From an uncultured Paracoccaceae bacterium (GTDB lineage Bacteria; Pseudomonadota; Alphaproteobacteria; Rhodobacterales; Rhodobacteraceae), in the NCBI GenBank assembly GCA_947500135.1, contig CANMQX010000002.1, positions 310,001 through 374,000 of the forward strand: DNA of 64,000 nt, read 5' to 3'. Shown in pieces: positions 48,251 through 57,808 of this stretch. The number at the start of each line of letters is the position of its first letter. The first letter of the stretch is position 1. The position numbers and the translations under genes were made by a program. Under the pieces are notes generated by a model. That model saw only the letters and a program-made list of their open reading frames with translations, was not told where the DNA came from and did no database searches.

Positions 48251-48892
48251 ATGGCCGAATCGTACCTGGACAAAGTGGCAAACGAACTGGCGGATCTGGC
48301 GCTAGAAGATCAGGCCGCATCAGGTGAGATTGCCATTGTCGACCAGATCGGTGAACTTCTTGGGGCGTCTTCACAGATCCTGCAAGAGGCGTTCCTGACA
48401 GCAGTCCGCGTCCGGCGCGCAGAGGCACGGGCGCGCGATCTACTGGCGTCGCGTCAGGCCAACGGATTCAAAGCGGCCCCAAAACCCAAGGCCGCCCCGC
48501 TGCAAGGCCTCTCCGACGAAGAGAAGGAGGCGGCAGAGGCCGGTGCCGAAGATGTTGCCGCGCAAAAAGCGCAGGAAGAGACCGCAGCCCAGAAAGCCGC
48601 AGAAGCGAAAGAAAAAGCGGCCAAAGACAAAGCAGAAAAAGACGCCGCCGCAAAAGCCAAGGCTGATGCAGAAGCAAAGACCAAAGCAGACGCCGCAGCC
48701 AAGGCGAAGGCCGAAAAAGATGCCGTTGCCAAAGCGGCCAAGGCCAAAGCTACAAATGACGAACCCGCGGCCAAACCAATCTCGGGCCCTTGGGACCTAG
48801 AAGAAGGGGCCGCGCCCCCAGCCGCTCCTACAGCTCCAGAACCGGAAATAGAAACTGCTGCACCGGCAATGCCAAGGCGCGTTAAGCGCTAG
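48251..48892 (+). CDS. Ala/Lys-rich protein of unknown function
   Basis: This 213-residue protein has a helical N-terminal domain (residues 1-75, ending VRVRRAEARARDLLASRQ) and then a long low-complexity Ala/Lys/Glu repeat (about 95-175, with AAKAKAD-type units), then an acidic Pro-rich tail. The repeat is probably a solvent-exposed helix or linker. It starts 2 bp after the hydrolase stop codon. I do not recognise the family. Confidence 0.65.
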   Translation: MAESYLDKVANELADLALEDQAASGEIAIVDQIGELLGASSQILQEAFLTAVRVRRAEARARDLLASRQANGFKAAPKPKAAPLQGLSDEEKEAAEAGAEDVAAQKAQEETAAQKAAEAKEKAAKDKAEKDAAAKAKADAEAKTKADAAAKAKAEKDAVAKAAKAKATNDEPAAKPISGPWDLEEGAAPPAAPTAPEPEIETAAPAMPRRVKR

Positions 48893-49402
48893 ATGACAGC
48901 ATCCGGGAAAGGCAAGCAACCCTTGCACCATCCCAGGTCATTGAGAGTCATCCTGCTAATCTGTCTGGCAGCAGTTCCGGTTGTGCAATGTTGCATCATC
49001 GCCGTTGCAACCGCAGACCACCAGATTTGTTTTGGAAACGCAGGCGGTTGGCGCGGATCACGCGACCTCCTCTATCTTGCTCCTGCCGCGCTGCGATACT
49101 TGGCCGACTGGAATAGCTTGCTCTATTTGCCGCTTTGCGCTGTGCCAGTCATACCGGCGTTCTTATACGTCATCTTCCGGAGCCACCATTCACCTCGTGT
49201 TTTCACAGCTCATGTAACTTGTTATCTGCTATTGACGACCATTCCGCTCTTGAACAGTAGCACATGGCATGACTGCGACAGAAAGGTGCTCGATCTCTTC
49301 GATCTGCTCCCGCCTGTGCTGTCCTCACTTGCGACTGCTGGTTTCCTACTTCTTGCGCTGATCACCTCCGCCACAAAAAATGCGAGTAAAAAGTCGGCAT
49401 GA
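48893..49402 (+). CDS. Membrane protein of unknown function
   Basis: This 169-residue protein has four predicted TM helices (about 18-40, 58-95, 105-125, 138-160) and several cysteines in external loops (CCII, CFGN, HDCDRK). It starts directly after the preceding stop codon and overlaps the HD gene by 4 bp. I do not recognise it. Confidence 0.6.
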   Translation: MTASGKGKQPLHHPRSLRVILLICLAAVPVVQCCIIAVATADHQICFGNAGGWRGSRDLLYLAPAALRYLADWNSLLYLPLCAVPVIPAFLYVIFRSHHSPRVFTAHVTCYLLLTTIPLLNSSTWHDCDRKVLDLFDLLPPVLSSLATAGFLLLALITSATKNASKKSA

Positions 49403-49971
49403 CCAACCGTATCGACGCCCAGATCGCCTTTCTCATCGAGGCGGACAAGCTCAAATCCGTTTTGCGCGGAACGACACTCTGCGACAGCAGCCGCCGCGAA
49501 AATTCAGGCGAGCATAGCTGGCACATCGCCCTTTATGCGATGGTTCTGGCCGAACATGCCAACCGGCCCATCGACATCAACAGGGTGATCAAGATGCTGC
49601 TGATCCACGATATCGTGGAAATTGACGCAGGCGACAATCCGATTCACGGTGACCACAATCCGGCAGAAATGGAAGCAATTGAACGGGCCGCAGCAGATCA
49701 CATCTTCGGTCTGCTGCCTGCTGATCAGGCAACGCAATTCCGCGCGCTTTGGGATGAATTCGAAGCAGCAGAGACGGATGATGCAATCTTTGCCAAATCC
49801 ATCGACCGGGTGCAGCCCGTGGTGTCCAACCTCGAAACGAACGGGGGCACATGGCCGGAATACAACGTGACCGCCAACCAGCTTGAAACGCGCGTCGGGG
49901 TCAAGGTCAAACGCGGCGCACCAGCAATCTGGGACGCGCTGAAAACCCGGATTGACGCCTGGTTCGGTTAG
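49399..49971 (+). CDS. HD-domain hydrolase (YfbR/HDDC2-like)
   Basis: This 190-residue metal-dependent phosphohydrolase has the HD pattern: GEHSWHIALYAMVLAEHA, then LLIHDIVEIDAGDNP (HD pair) and a late D in KSIDRVQPV. Relatives are 5'-deoxynucleotidases. The cytosolic substrate is probably a nucleotide, which is inference. It overlaps the membrane-protein gene by 4 bp. The gene ends 52 bp before tRNA-Gly. Confidence 0.85.
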   Translation: MTNRIDAQIAFLIEADKLKSVLRGTTLCDSSRRENSGEHSWHIALYAMVLAEHANRPIDINRVIKMLLIHDIVEIDAGDNPIHGDHNPAEMEAIERAAADHIFGLLPADQATQFRALWDEFEAAETDDAIFAKSIDRVQPVVSNLETNGGTWPEYNVTANQLETRVGVKVKRGAPAIWDALKTRIDAWFG

Positions 49972-50023
49972 GACAAAACACAGATTGACGATACCGCCCC
50001 TGCGGCGTATGCCCGACCGCGCG

Positions 50024-50097
50024 GCGGGTATGGTGAAAAGGTATCACGCGAGCTTCCCAAGCTTAAGTTACGGGTTCGATTCCCGTTACCCGCTCCA
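50024..50097 (+). tRNA. tRNA-Gly (anticodon CCC)
   Basis: A 74-nt cloverleaf with encoded CCA. Acceptor GCGGGTA with TACCCGC; loop TTCCCAA gives anticodon CCC; T loop GGGTTCGATTCCC. The lower anticodon stem has one G-T pair and one mismatch. Confidence 0.93.
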
Positions 50098-50121
50098 AAC
50101 AACCAGCGTGACAGTCTTCGG

Positions 50122-51975
50122 TCACAATGGCGCAACAGCCCCTTTGAAATTCTGCACACGTGGCTGACCCAAGAAATCATCGTAAGGGATCTGGTAGCCA
50201 GCGACTGATCCCACAGCACCATTAATAGCCCCTGATCCCGATTGCGGGGCCGCCATCCAGGCAGACCCAGGCGGGGTCGCAGTCGCTGCAACCTGCGGGG
50301 TGATGCTGTCTTTGTAACCTTTCTCGCGGGCGACAAAGGCGGTCGCGGTATTCAATGGACCATCAGATTGATTGGATGATGTATACACGATGTTATTGGC
50401 GACGACATGCCCGGCAGTTGTGCCTTGCGTTGACTGGATCGTGTAATTCCCGGACAGCTGTATGACGACAGTGTTGCCGACAAACTCATACCTGTTTGCC
50501 TCCTGCGCATCCGGCACCTTGGTGGGGCTTCCACCCAGCGTATAGACATTCGCCAGTGGCGTGCTGCCGTTGCGGCTCGTGTCAGGAATGGTGATGATGT
50601 TGTTCCGCACAATCATACCCGGTCGCATGATCAAAAGGCCGATGCGCGTGATATGGCTCGCCAGCAGATAGTTCTTTTCGATCACCCATGTACCTGTCGG
50701 CAAGGGGCGCGATCCCTCTGAACCGGTCGAGATGATGTTGCGCCCGCCTTCCACAACATTACCCTGCGCATTCAAATAGTTATTTCCGACCCCATCCGTG
50801 TCCAAGCGCCAATTGGGCTGTGAGGCTTCGTAATTGCCAAGCGTGCTTGATCCACCTTTGGTGTAAAAATCGCTGGCCTGAATATCCAGGAACTGGAAAT
50901 TGCCAAACCGGATTTCGCCATAACTGTTTTGCGGGCCGTTATAGGCGTCAACATCCTGCGCGACCTTACAGCCAGTAAAGGCAAAATGGCGAGCACCGCC
51001 GATGAAATTATACTGACGATGACCTTCCAGAACGCTGTCATTAAAGAACATGCGATGCTGGCCAATCCCATCACCCGGACTGCCGACAGTTCCTGAGGTG
51101 GACACATTAATGTTGTGATTGCGGATCTCGCAACCATCAAACAGTGTCTGGACCGGTGGTTTGCCGTTCTGATCATAACCGGAAAAGGAATTGCCGGTTT
51201 CGGTGGTCGGGTCCCACCTGCCGATAAAGACCAGGTTTTGAAAAACCAGATCGATATTGGCGCTTGCGGGGGCCGGGTTATGGCCCATACCGCCTGACTG
51301 ATCGATGATCGGCTTTGCGCCCGGCTCATCGGCAGCAAGCATATGGGTGGTAGGCCACAACGTAGATAGGGAGTAGACGCCCATGGCAAAGCCCGAAGAC
51401 GGGTATGTCTGGCCTCGGCGAAATATGACGCGGCGGGGTGTCAGCGCATCATTGAACCCTTTGACCCGAGACACCATCTGGGCCACGGATGTGACCACTT
51501 CGGCATTTGGATAAGGGGCATAGATGCGGTTTTGCGGATCAACCACAATGGTCTGATTGTCAGCAGTAAACAGGCTATCGGGGTCCCCCACGATAATCTG
51601 GGTGGACGCCGTTTCCGAATACCCGTTGACGGGATCAACGATCAGGCAAGTAACATTGTAACTTCCCGGCGTTCTGAACACATGCGTGCCCAGAAAACCA
51701 TGGGCAGTGCCTGCGTTTAGATGGGCCGCATTGACCGTATCTGCACTCGCCACAAAATCGTAGGCATCACCAAAGTCCCAGTAATAATAAAGTCCGCTGC
51801 GGCGGCGATCATGGATTTCATTGCCGGTCGGAGCGGATGGAGTGAAATTAGTCAGGGTTGCTGCATCGACCCAGAATTGCATCGCAACCGGGGCTGCGCC
51901 GCTATCGCTGGTTGTCAGGCTCTGGATTTGGGCGGTCGATGCCGCGCCAACTGTCAAGGTAAGATCAAAAGGCAT
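50122..51975 (-). CDS. PKD-like and right-handed beta-helix protein
   Basis: This 617-residue protein has an N-terminal beta-sandwich (residues 1-130) with a PKD-like YYYWDFGD and GTHVFRTPGSYNVTCLIVD. From about 150 to 560 follows a parallel beta-helix with regular Asn- and Gly-rich turns (NIDLVFQNLVFIG, NNIITIP, GNTVVIQL, VVANNIVYT), like pectate-lyase or phage tailspike folds. No signal peptide is visible. It overlaps the larger upstream gene by 1 bp (TAATG). It may degrade or bind polysaccharide. The gene is next to tRNA-Gly. Confidence 0.7.
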   Translation of the reverse strand: MPFDLTLTVGAASTAQIQSLTTSDSGAAPVAMQFWVDAATLTNFTPSAPTGNEIHDRRRSGLYYYWDFGDAYDFVASADTVNAAHLNAGTAHGFLGTHVFRTPGSYNVTCLIVDPVNGYSETASTQIIVGDPDSLFTADNQTIVVDPQNRIYAPYPNAEVVTSVAQMVSRVKGFNDALTPRRVIFRRGQTYPSSGFAMGVYSLSTLWPTTHMLAADEPGAKPIIDQSGGMGHNPAPASANIDLVFQNLVFIGRWDPTTETGNSFSGYDQNGKPPVQTLFDGCEIRNHNINVSTSGTVGSPGDGIGQHRMFFNDSVLEGHRQYNFIGGARHFAFTGCKVAQDVDAYNGPQNSYGEIRFGNFQFLDIQASDFYTKGGSSTLGNYEASQPNWRLDTDGVGNNYLNAQGNVVEGGRNIISTGSEGSRPLPTGTWVIEKNYLLASHITRIGLLIMRPGMIVRNNIITIPDTSRNGSTPLANVYTLGGSPTKVPDAQEANRYEFVGNTVVIQLSGNYTIQSTQGTTAGHVVANNIVYTSSNQSDGPLNTATAFVAREKGYKDSITPQVAATATPPGSAWMAAPQSGSGAINGAVGSVAGYQIPYDDFLGQPRVQNFKGAVAPL

Positions 51976-54407
51976 TATGCAGCTCCTAATGCGACGATGA
52001 TGGCGCTGTTGGCGCTGTTGGCGCTATTGCTGACATCATCACCGATGCCAATAATCGTTGTGCTCACGTCCCCGCTCACGGTCTGAGTGATCGCGGCGGC
52101 GGCTAACCGGTTTGGTGCGCCCGTGGTCTGGGCGTCATAAACCTCATCGGTGTCTTGAATATCGCCGGTCCACTGCACACCGGTCATGGATCCGGTGCGA
52201 TTGCTGAAGATGGCAAAGACCTGATGGCCTGCTGGAACAGAGGCGGCGTTCAGTGTCGTGCCCGTGGGGCCTGCATCCGCACTTTTTGCAATTCCGGTGA
52301 TCGCCCCAATTGCTGTGCGATCATCCGCGCGCCAACCGACAAAGGTCCGGTCAAAGCTTGTTCCGGCACCCGTGATCGTACAGACAAGGTCACCCGGCGC
52401 ACTCACCTCGACCAAATACATATAGCAATTGGTGCGCCCGCTCGTCAGATCGCCTGTGGTTTCGGCCAACGGCGCAACGGCGGTGACATTGGGGCCAGAC
52501 AGGGTATAGCTGTGATCATTGCTGTCGTAGCAGGTACAACCAATGCCAACGACATAGGTGCCCGCCGCTTCAAAGAAGTTTGCAACCGTCGCCGTCGGCA
52601 CACCATTTGTGCCCAAATCATCCGCTTGATCAACGGCATTGACCGATGAAACCGGCGGCACCACCGGATAGGCATAATCAACGGTCTCAATGGTCGAGTT
52701 CGCACCTTCCGCCGCACGAATATAGAAACTCATTTTTTCAGCGGCGGTGCTTGCCTCGGTCTCCGGCAGGTTCAACCAGACGACACCGGAATCGGCGACC
52801 GGCTCGGCAAATGTCTCCAAAACAGGGCTTGCCCAACCACCGGCGCCACCCGCAACCGGATCATCAGCCGCCATATGGGTCGCTGCATAAAGCATGCCAC
52901 CTTTGGTGACGAAAGCCGATCCGGCACCGCTCCCCTGATCCCAGGACACGTTGGAAATGACCGGCGCAGTGGCGTCCGGATCCAGGGTTGTGCCACCAGT
53001 GACAGTGATACCAGTTTCGTTGCCCTGATCATCAATGCCAATTTCATGCACATAGAATGGCGCTTCGGCCGCAAGGCCTGTGATATTCAAAAGGACATTG
53101 GTATTCGCAACTGCACTGACCGATGGCTCAGCCTTCACCGCCGCCGCCGTTTCAGACGGATTGCTGCTCACCAAACGGTACAGGCCGCCCGCGCGATTTA
53201 GGCGGCTGCGGTATGTTGCTGTCGTCTGGGCAATATCTGACAGGACCGCGCCAGATACCGCCGGGAAAGGCTGCACCGCAGCACCGTAGCCGCTTGTGAT
53301 GGTACGACCAAATTGGTCGGTTGCCGTGATCTGTACCGAACCACTCGCCACCGCAGTGGGCGTTCCGGTCACCTGACCGGCAGCACTCATGGCTAACCCT
53401 GACGGCAGGCCACTCGCGCCGAATGTGAAATCAAGGTCAGGGCCGCTAAAATCACCGGCCACATCATACGGGACGATCGGAACACCGACCGTATGCGAAC
53501 GATCTGGCAGCGCGCCAGCCGCCGTACCGGGTGGAATCGTTATGGTCGTCGCGCCACCGGTAACATTAATGGGGGTTTCATTGCACTGATCATCGATCCC
53601 GATCTCATGTACATAAAACTGGGCCTCGACCGGCAGATCGGTGATGTTCAGCAAGACATCGGACTGTGCCTCCGCCAAAACGGCGGGTACGGCCTTCACT
53701 GTGGCGGCTGTCTCGGTCGGGTTGGCACTGATCAGGCGATGCAGACTACCGGTCCGGTTCAACTGACTGCGATAGGTGGCCGTTGTCTCGGCAATATTTG
53801 TCAGCACAGCGCCGGAAATGGCCGGAAATGGCTGAACAACCGAATTGTAGCTACTTGTCAGGATGCGACCATATTGGTCAATCGCGGTCACCATGACAGA
53901 TGTGCTGGCGACAGCACCAGGCGTGCCCGTGACCTGCCCTGCAGTGCTCATGTCCAGTCCCGTGGGCAGACCATCCGCCCTGAATGTAAAATTCAGACCA
54001 GCGCCACTGAATTCTGGGGCAATGCTAAAGGGGACAATCGGAACGCCGACAGTATGCATCCGTTGGGCCAGCGTCCCGGCCACCGCTCCGGGCGCATATC
54101 GGATCGGGGCAGAGGCATGATAGATCGCGCCATTACTGCGGATACCTTGCCACAACAAGACCTGCAAATCGCCCTCTGCGACATCGGTGGGCGACGATCC
54201 GATGCCGAAACTGGCATCACCATACATACCAACGCCCCAAGCCTGCGATTGCCATGCTGCGACCCCATTGGGCAACGGCACGGTCAAACCGGCGTGGTCC
54301 CCCACTATGGCGATTCCATCCATCAAACCGACCATGTTCAGGCGTTTGGCTTTGGTTTTAATGCTACGGCGATTAATCAGGCTAAGCCTGAGACTGCTAA
54401 GGTTCAT
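51975..54407 (-). CDS. Large repeat protein with putative Ig-like domains
   Basis: This 810-residue protein has an N-terminal region (1-117), two tandem copies of a 187-residue unit (about 118-304 and 305-472), and a C-terminal beta-rich part. Each unit starts with HTVGVPIVP, contains GLPTGLDMSTAGQVTGTP or its variant (a putative-Ig/He_PIG motif), then AIDQYGR and FYVHEIGIDDQ. Cysteine pairs occur in CTCYD near residue 650. No signal peptide is seen. It is translationally coupled to the beta-helix protein, and the pair resembles tail-fibre or adhesin proteins. Function unproven. Confidence 0.65.
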   Translation of the reverse strand: MNLSSLRLSLINRRSIKTKAKRLNMVGLMDGIAIVGDHAGLTVPLPNGVAAWQSQAWGVGMYGDASFGIGSSPTDVAEGDLQVLLWQGIRSNGAIYHASAPIRYAPGAVAGTLAQRMHTVGVPIVPFSIAPEFSGAGLNFTFRADGLPTGLDMSTAGQVTGTPGAVASTSVMVTAIDQYGRILTSSYNSVVQPFPAISGAVLTNIAETTATYRSQLNRTGSLHRLISANPTETAATVKAVPAVLAEAQSDVLLNITDLPVEAQFYVHEIGIDDQCNETPINVTGGATTITIPPGTAAGALPDRSHTVGVPIVPYDVAGDFSGPDLDFTFGASGLPSGLAMSAAGQVTGTPTAVASGSVQITATDQFGRTITSGYGAAVQPFPAVSGAVLSDIAQTTATYRSRLNRAGGLYRLVSSNPSETAAAVKAEPSVSAVANTNVLLNITGLAAEAPFYVHEIGIDDQGNETGITVTGGTTLDPDATAPVISNVSWDQGSGAGSAFVTKGGMLYAATHMAADDPVAGGAGGWASPVLETFAEPVADSGVVWLNLPETEASTAAEKMSFYIRAAEGANSTIETVDYAYPVVPPVSSVNAVDQADDLGTNGVPTATVANFFEAAGTYVVGIGCTCYDSNDHSYTLSGPNVTAVAPLAETTGDLTSGRTNCYMYLVEVSAPGDLVCTITGAGTSFDRTFVGWRADDRTAIGAITGIAKSADAGPTGTTLNAASVPAGHQVFAIFSNRTGSMTGVQWTGDIQDTDEVYDAQTTGAPNRLAAAAITQTVSGDVSTTIIGIGDDVSNSANSANSAIIVALGAA
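52992..54056 (-). repeat. Two tandem coding repeats of 561 bp
   Basis: Within the 810-residue protein, unit 1 lies at about 54056-53496 and unit 2 at 53495-52992 (slightly shorter). The encoded units align over their whole length with many substitutions (HTVGVPIVPF / HTVGVPIVPY, QFYVHEIGIDDQ / PFYVHEIGIDDQ), so the duplication is not recent. Confidence 0.8.
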
Positions 54408-54586
54408 GTGTCATTTCCTGAGCTTGCCAGCAGCCGGGAATGCGGCCGGTCTGGGATTGGCGAACGCTAATTGCAGAAAGTTGATTGCCGGTAAGGGGTG
54501 CGTACGCTGACGATCAGGCGCAATTGGTTCACGCCGCCAATGACACGGTGTAGGGTGATCCAAACAGCCCCATGAAAGGAAAAACC

Positions 54587-54937
54587 ATGCCAGATATCAC
54601 CCGCAAACATGTCGGCCCAAGAATGAGCCAACTGGTCATTCACAACAGTGTCGCCTACCTCGCCGGGCAGGTCGGCACACCGGGCGCATCAGTAACGCAA
54701 CAGACCAACGACATTCTGGGCCAGATCGACGGCTTGCTGGCCGAGGCCGGGACAAGTAAGGAAAGCCTGCTGACCGCTCAAATCTGGCTGTCAGATATCA
54801 CCACCCAGTTCGAAGAGATGAACGCGGCATGGGAGGCGTGGGTGCCACAAGGTCATGCACCAGCCCGCTGGACAGGCGAGGCAAAACTGGCAACCCCAGA
54901 CTTTCATGTCGAAATTATTGTGACCGCCGCAATATAG
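54587..54937 (+). CDS. RidA-family protein
   Basis: This 116-residue protein matches the RidA/YjgF family, which hydrolyse reactive enamines and imines. Visible segments are VAYLAGQVGTPGASVTQQTNDIL and the C-terminal GHAPARWTGEAKLATPDFHVEIIVTA. RidA proteins usually carry a catalytic Arg in the SPAR/APAR-type motif; here APAR. The ATG at 54587 has AAAGGA 7 bases upstream. It stands alone. Confidence 0.9.
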   Translation: MPDITRKHVGPRMSQLVIHNSVAYLAGQVGTPGASVTQQTNDILGQIDGLLAEAGTSKESLLTAQIWLSDITTQFEEMNAAWEAWVPQGHAPARWTGEAKLATPDFHVEIIVTAAI

Positions 54938-54946
54938 CGGCAGCAG

Positions 54947-55405
54947 CTACCAGACGAAAAAGACGGCAATACATGTCAGCAGCATCGGGATGGTCATGGG
55001 CAGGACATTGCTGTTCATCACCTTCCATGCGCTGTCCTTTGTGCCGACTCCTTTACGCAACCGGCCAATGACCACGCCAACCAGGAAAACACTGCCAACA
55101 AACACCGCCAGCGCGATCCAACCTTTCGATAGCGGGATGAACAGGGCCAGCCCGCTCATCATCTTCACCGCCCCTGCCCCAAAACCGGCAAAGGCAAACA
55201 GCAACAGACCAACGGCAAAAACAGCTACCGCCAGAATCAGCTGCCAGATCAGCCCCGACCGGTCGGGCACGTTCGCCGCAACGACGATAAACAGCACGAA
55301 GGAGATGAGCGTCAGCCAGTTTAATATCTTGCCGCTACGCAGTTCGTTCACCATGGCCACCACCAACACGCCAATGATGATGTATGGTACGTATAGAGCA
55401 ATCAT
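54947..55405 (-). CDS. Prepilin-peptidase-like (CpaA/TadV) membrane protein without catalytic Asp
   Basis: This 152-residue protein has about five TM helices and the layout of a small A24 prepilin peptidase: NELRSGKILNWLT after the first helix and GFGAGAVKMMSGLALFIP in the middle. Active enzymes have Asp at both places (DxRxxxIPN and GxGDxK); here they are Glu and Ala. It may have lost peptidase activity. Other pilus genes are not seen in this window. Confidence 0.72.
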   Translation of the reverse strand: MIALYVPYIIIGVLVVAMVNELRSGKILNWLTLISFVLFIVVAANVPDRSGLIWQLILAVAVFAVGLLLFAFAGFGAGAVKMMSGLALFIPLSKGWIALAVFVGSVFLVGVVIGRLRKGVGTKDSAWKVMNSNVLPMTIPMLLTCIAVFFVW

Positions 55406-55453
55406 CGATGCATCCCTTGCCCGACCGTCGGTACAGCCACTACAAAAGCCGAC

Positions 55454-57052
55454 CTAGACGCCATTCTTTTGCAGAAACCCAACAAGTGCGGCGGTTGACC
55501 CATCTTTACCATCAGTAGGCTGGACCCCTTCGACCACGGGCTGCAAATTGGTTGCCAATTCTTTGCCCAGCTCAACCCCCCATTGATCATAGGAATTGAT
55601 GCCCAGCACAACGCCTTCGACAAATACACGATGTTCATAAAGCGCGATAATCTTGCCCAGCACAAACGGGGTTAGCTGCGGATAGGCAATCGTGACAGAA
55701 GGCCGGTTGCCCACAAACACACGGTGCCGCGCCTGCCTTTCCAGCTCAGCATCTTCAAAACGATCCGCGATTTTCGCCCGCGCAGTATCCAGATCACGAC
55801 CGCCCATCAGCGCCTCTGATTGGGCCAGACAATTGGCGACCAGCAATTGATGCTGATGATGCAGATCATCTTCATGGCCACGGGCGGCCACCAGAAACTC
55901 ACAAGGAATCACCCGGGTGCCCTGATGGATCAGCTGATAAAACGCATGCTGGCCATTCGTTCCCGGCTCACCCCACACAACGGGACCAGAATGAACGGGC
56001 AAATCAGCACCATCCATGCTGACGCCCTTGCCGTTACTCTCCATCTCCAATTGTTGAAGATAGGCAGGTAACCGGCTGAGAAGATTATCGTAAGGCAGAA
56101 CCGCACGCGTGGCATAACCGCAAATCTGATTATGCCAAATACCGATCAGGGCCAGCATGGCAGGCAGGTTTTCGGACCAATCCGCGGCCTTGAAATGCGT
56201 ATCCATCGCCTGCGCACCACGCAGAAACGCCCGAAACGCATCAACACCAACGGCCATCATCAATGACAGACCAATCGGGCCCCACATCGAATAGCGGCCA
56301 CCGACCCAATCCTCAAATCCAAAGACCCGCGTGGGATCGATACCAAATGCGGCGGTCTTATCCTCTGCCGTGGATAGGGCGGCGAATTGGGCACCGGGAT
56401 CAGTCACAGTCTGCGCCATCCAGGTCTGCGCTGTACGGGCATTGGTCATCGTCTCAATAGTGGTAAAGGTCTTGGAGGCGACAATCACCAGTGTCGTCTC
56501 AGGATCGCAAACACGTAAAACTGCAGCCACATCAGCCGGGTCCACATTGCTGACAAAATGGCACCGCGGACCGTCATGATACGGGGCGAGCGCCTTGACG
56601 GCCATCGCAGGACCCAGATCGGACCCACCAATCCCGATATTCACCACATCGGTGATCTTGCCGCCCTGCCCTTTGAACCGGCCATCACGGACGTCATTGG
56701 CGAAATTTTCCATCCGGGCCAGCGTATCCAACACACCGGGCATGACATCTTCGCCATCGACCTCAACCGGCCCGCCATCAAGGTTACGCAAGGCGGTGTG
56801 CAACACAGCACGCCCTTCGGTCTCATTGATGGGTTTTCCGGCAAACATGGCATCACGTTTGGCCGCAACGCCAGTCTGTTCCAGCAGATCAATCAACAGG
56901 GCGCGACCTGTCACATCAATATTCGTCTTCGTATAATCCAGCAACATGTCACCGAACTGCGCCGAAAACGCCGCCGCGCGGTCTGCATCAACCAATGTCT
57001 CAAAACGACGGTCAGCAACCTGCGCGTGATGCGCCCGCAACTCTTCCCACAT
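55454..57052 (-). CDS. pgi: Glucose-6-phosphate isomerase
   Basis: This 532-residue enzyme interconverts glucose-6-P and fructose-6-P. Family motifs are [25 protein letters not shown], the [14 protein letters not shown] loop, [23 protein letters not shown] sequence and the catalytic [17 protein letters not shown]. It is the last gene of the zwf-pgl-pgi run, 3 bp after pgl. With zwf it lets fructose-6-P enter the oxidative route and the Entner-Doudoroff pathway. Confidence 0.97.
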   Translation of the reverse strand: MWEELRAHHAQVADRRFETLVDADRAAAFSAQFGDMLLDYTKTNIDVTGRALLIDLLEQTGVAAKRDAMFAGKPINETEGRAVLHTALRNLDGGPVEVDGEDVMPGVLDTLARMENFANDVRDGRFKGQGGKITDVVNIGIGGSDLGPAMAVKALAPYHDGPRCHFVSNVDPADVAAVLRVCDPETTLVIVASKTFTTIETMTNARTAQTWMAQTVTDPGAQFAALSTAEDKTAAFGIDPTRVFGFEDWVGGRYSMWGPIGLSLMMAVGVDAFRAFLRGAQAMDTHFKAADWSENLPAMLALIGIWHNQICGYATRAVLPYDNLLSRLPAYLQQLEMESNGKGVSMDGADLPVHSGPVVWGEPGTNGQHAFYQLIHQGTRVIPCEFLVAARGHEDDLHHQHQLLVANCLAQSEALMGGRDLDTARAKIADRFEDAELERQARHRVFVGNRPSVTIAYPQLTPFVLGKIIALYEHRVFVEGVVLGINSYDQWGVELGKELATNLQPVVEGVQPTDGKDGSTAALVGFLQKNGV

Positions 57053-57055
57053 GGT

Positions 57056-57727
57056 CTAACGCTCCGCCCAATGGACTTTGGAACCGTTCAGAACCGCTGC
57101 CACCGGGGCCTCTTGGGGTTGCAAATGACGGGCCTTCTCTAACGCGGCACGCTTTTCGCCACCGACAATGACAATGTGACGGCTCATTGCGGATTTCAGG
57201 ACCTTGGCCGACAGCGTGATGCGCGGCTCCGGCGCGCCCGGGGCACGCATCGCAACCAGATTTTCATCGCCGTTTAACGCCAAATCAAGCTGATCAGCAC
57301 CCGGAAAAATTGACGCCGTGTGCATATCGGCACCCATCCCCAGCAACATCACCGAAATCGGCAGTTCCGGCTCCAGCGCGCTTGCCAGCTCAGGCAGTTT
57401 TTCTTCCGGGGTCGCGGCATCATCATACAAAGGAACATATCGGGCATCAGCAGCCCGTTCGATCAACAAACGTTCGCGTAGTAGCTTGGTGTTGGACCGG
57501 TCGGATGTCTCAGGCACCCAGCGTTCATCGGTCAGCATCACATGCACCCGCGCCCAATCCAGATCCACAGCGCAAAGACTGTCAAAGATCGGACCGGGGG
57601 TTGTCCCACCCGGCACAGCAAAGGACGCATGATCATGGACCAGCAGACAATTCTTCAACTCACTGGCCAACGTATCGGCCAGATCCATCATCATCATTTC
57701 AGCATCGGGATATTCAATCAGTTGCAT
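57056..57727 (-). CDS. pgl: 6-phosphogluconolactonase
   Basis: This 223-residue enzyme hydrolyses 6-phosphogluconolactone. VPGGTTPGPIFDSL, VMLTDERWVPETSDRSN and LLGMGADMHTASIFPG are typical of the DevB/Pgl family. It sits 81 bp after zwf and 3 bp before pgi. Confidence 0.95.
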   Translation of the reverse strand: MQLIEYPDAEMMMMDLADTLASELKNCLLVHDHASFAVPGGTTPGPIFDSLCAVDLDWARVHVMLTDERWVPETSDRSNTKLLRERLLIERAADARYVPLYDDAATPEEKLPELASALEPELPISVMLLGMGADMHTASIFPGADQLDLALNGDENLVAMRAPGAPEPRITLSAKVLKSAMSRHIVIVGGEKRAALEKARHLQPQEAPVAAVLNGSKVHWAER

Positions 57728-57808
57728 AGCCCACTCCCTTTTGATTTCCGTGTGGCAACGCCATCTTCACTATGACCACCGCAGCAAAGGCGGGTCCAGC
57801 CCGATTAT

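Noticed and set aside
53493..54470. 325-codon open frame on the plus strand
   Set aside because: Antisense to the repeat protein; no plausible domains.
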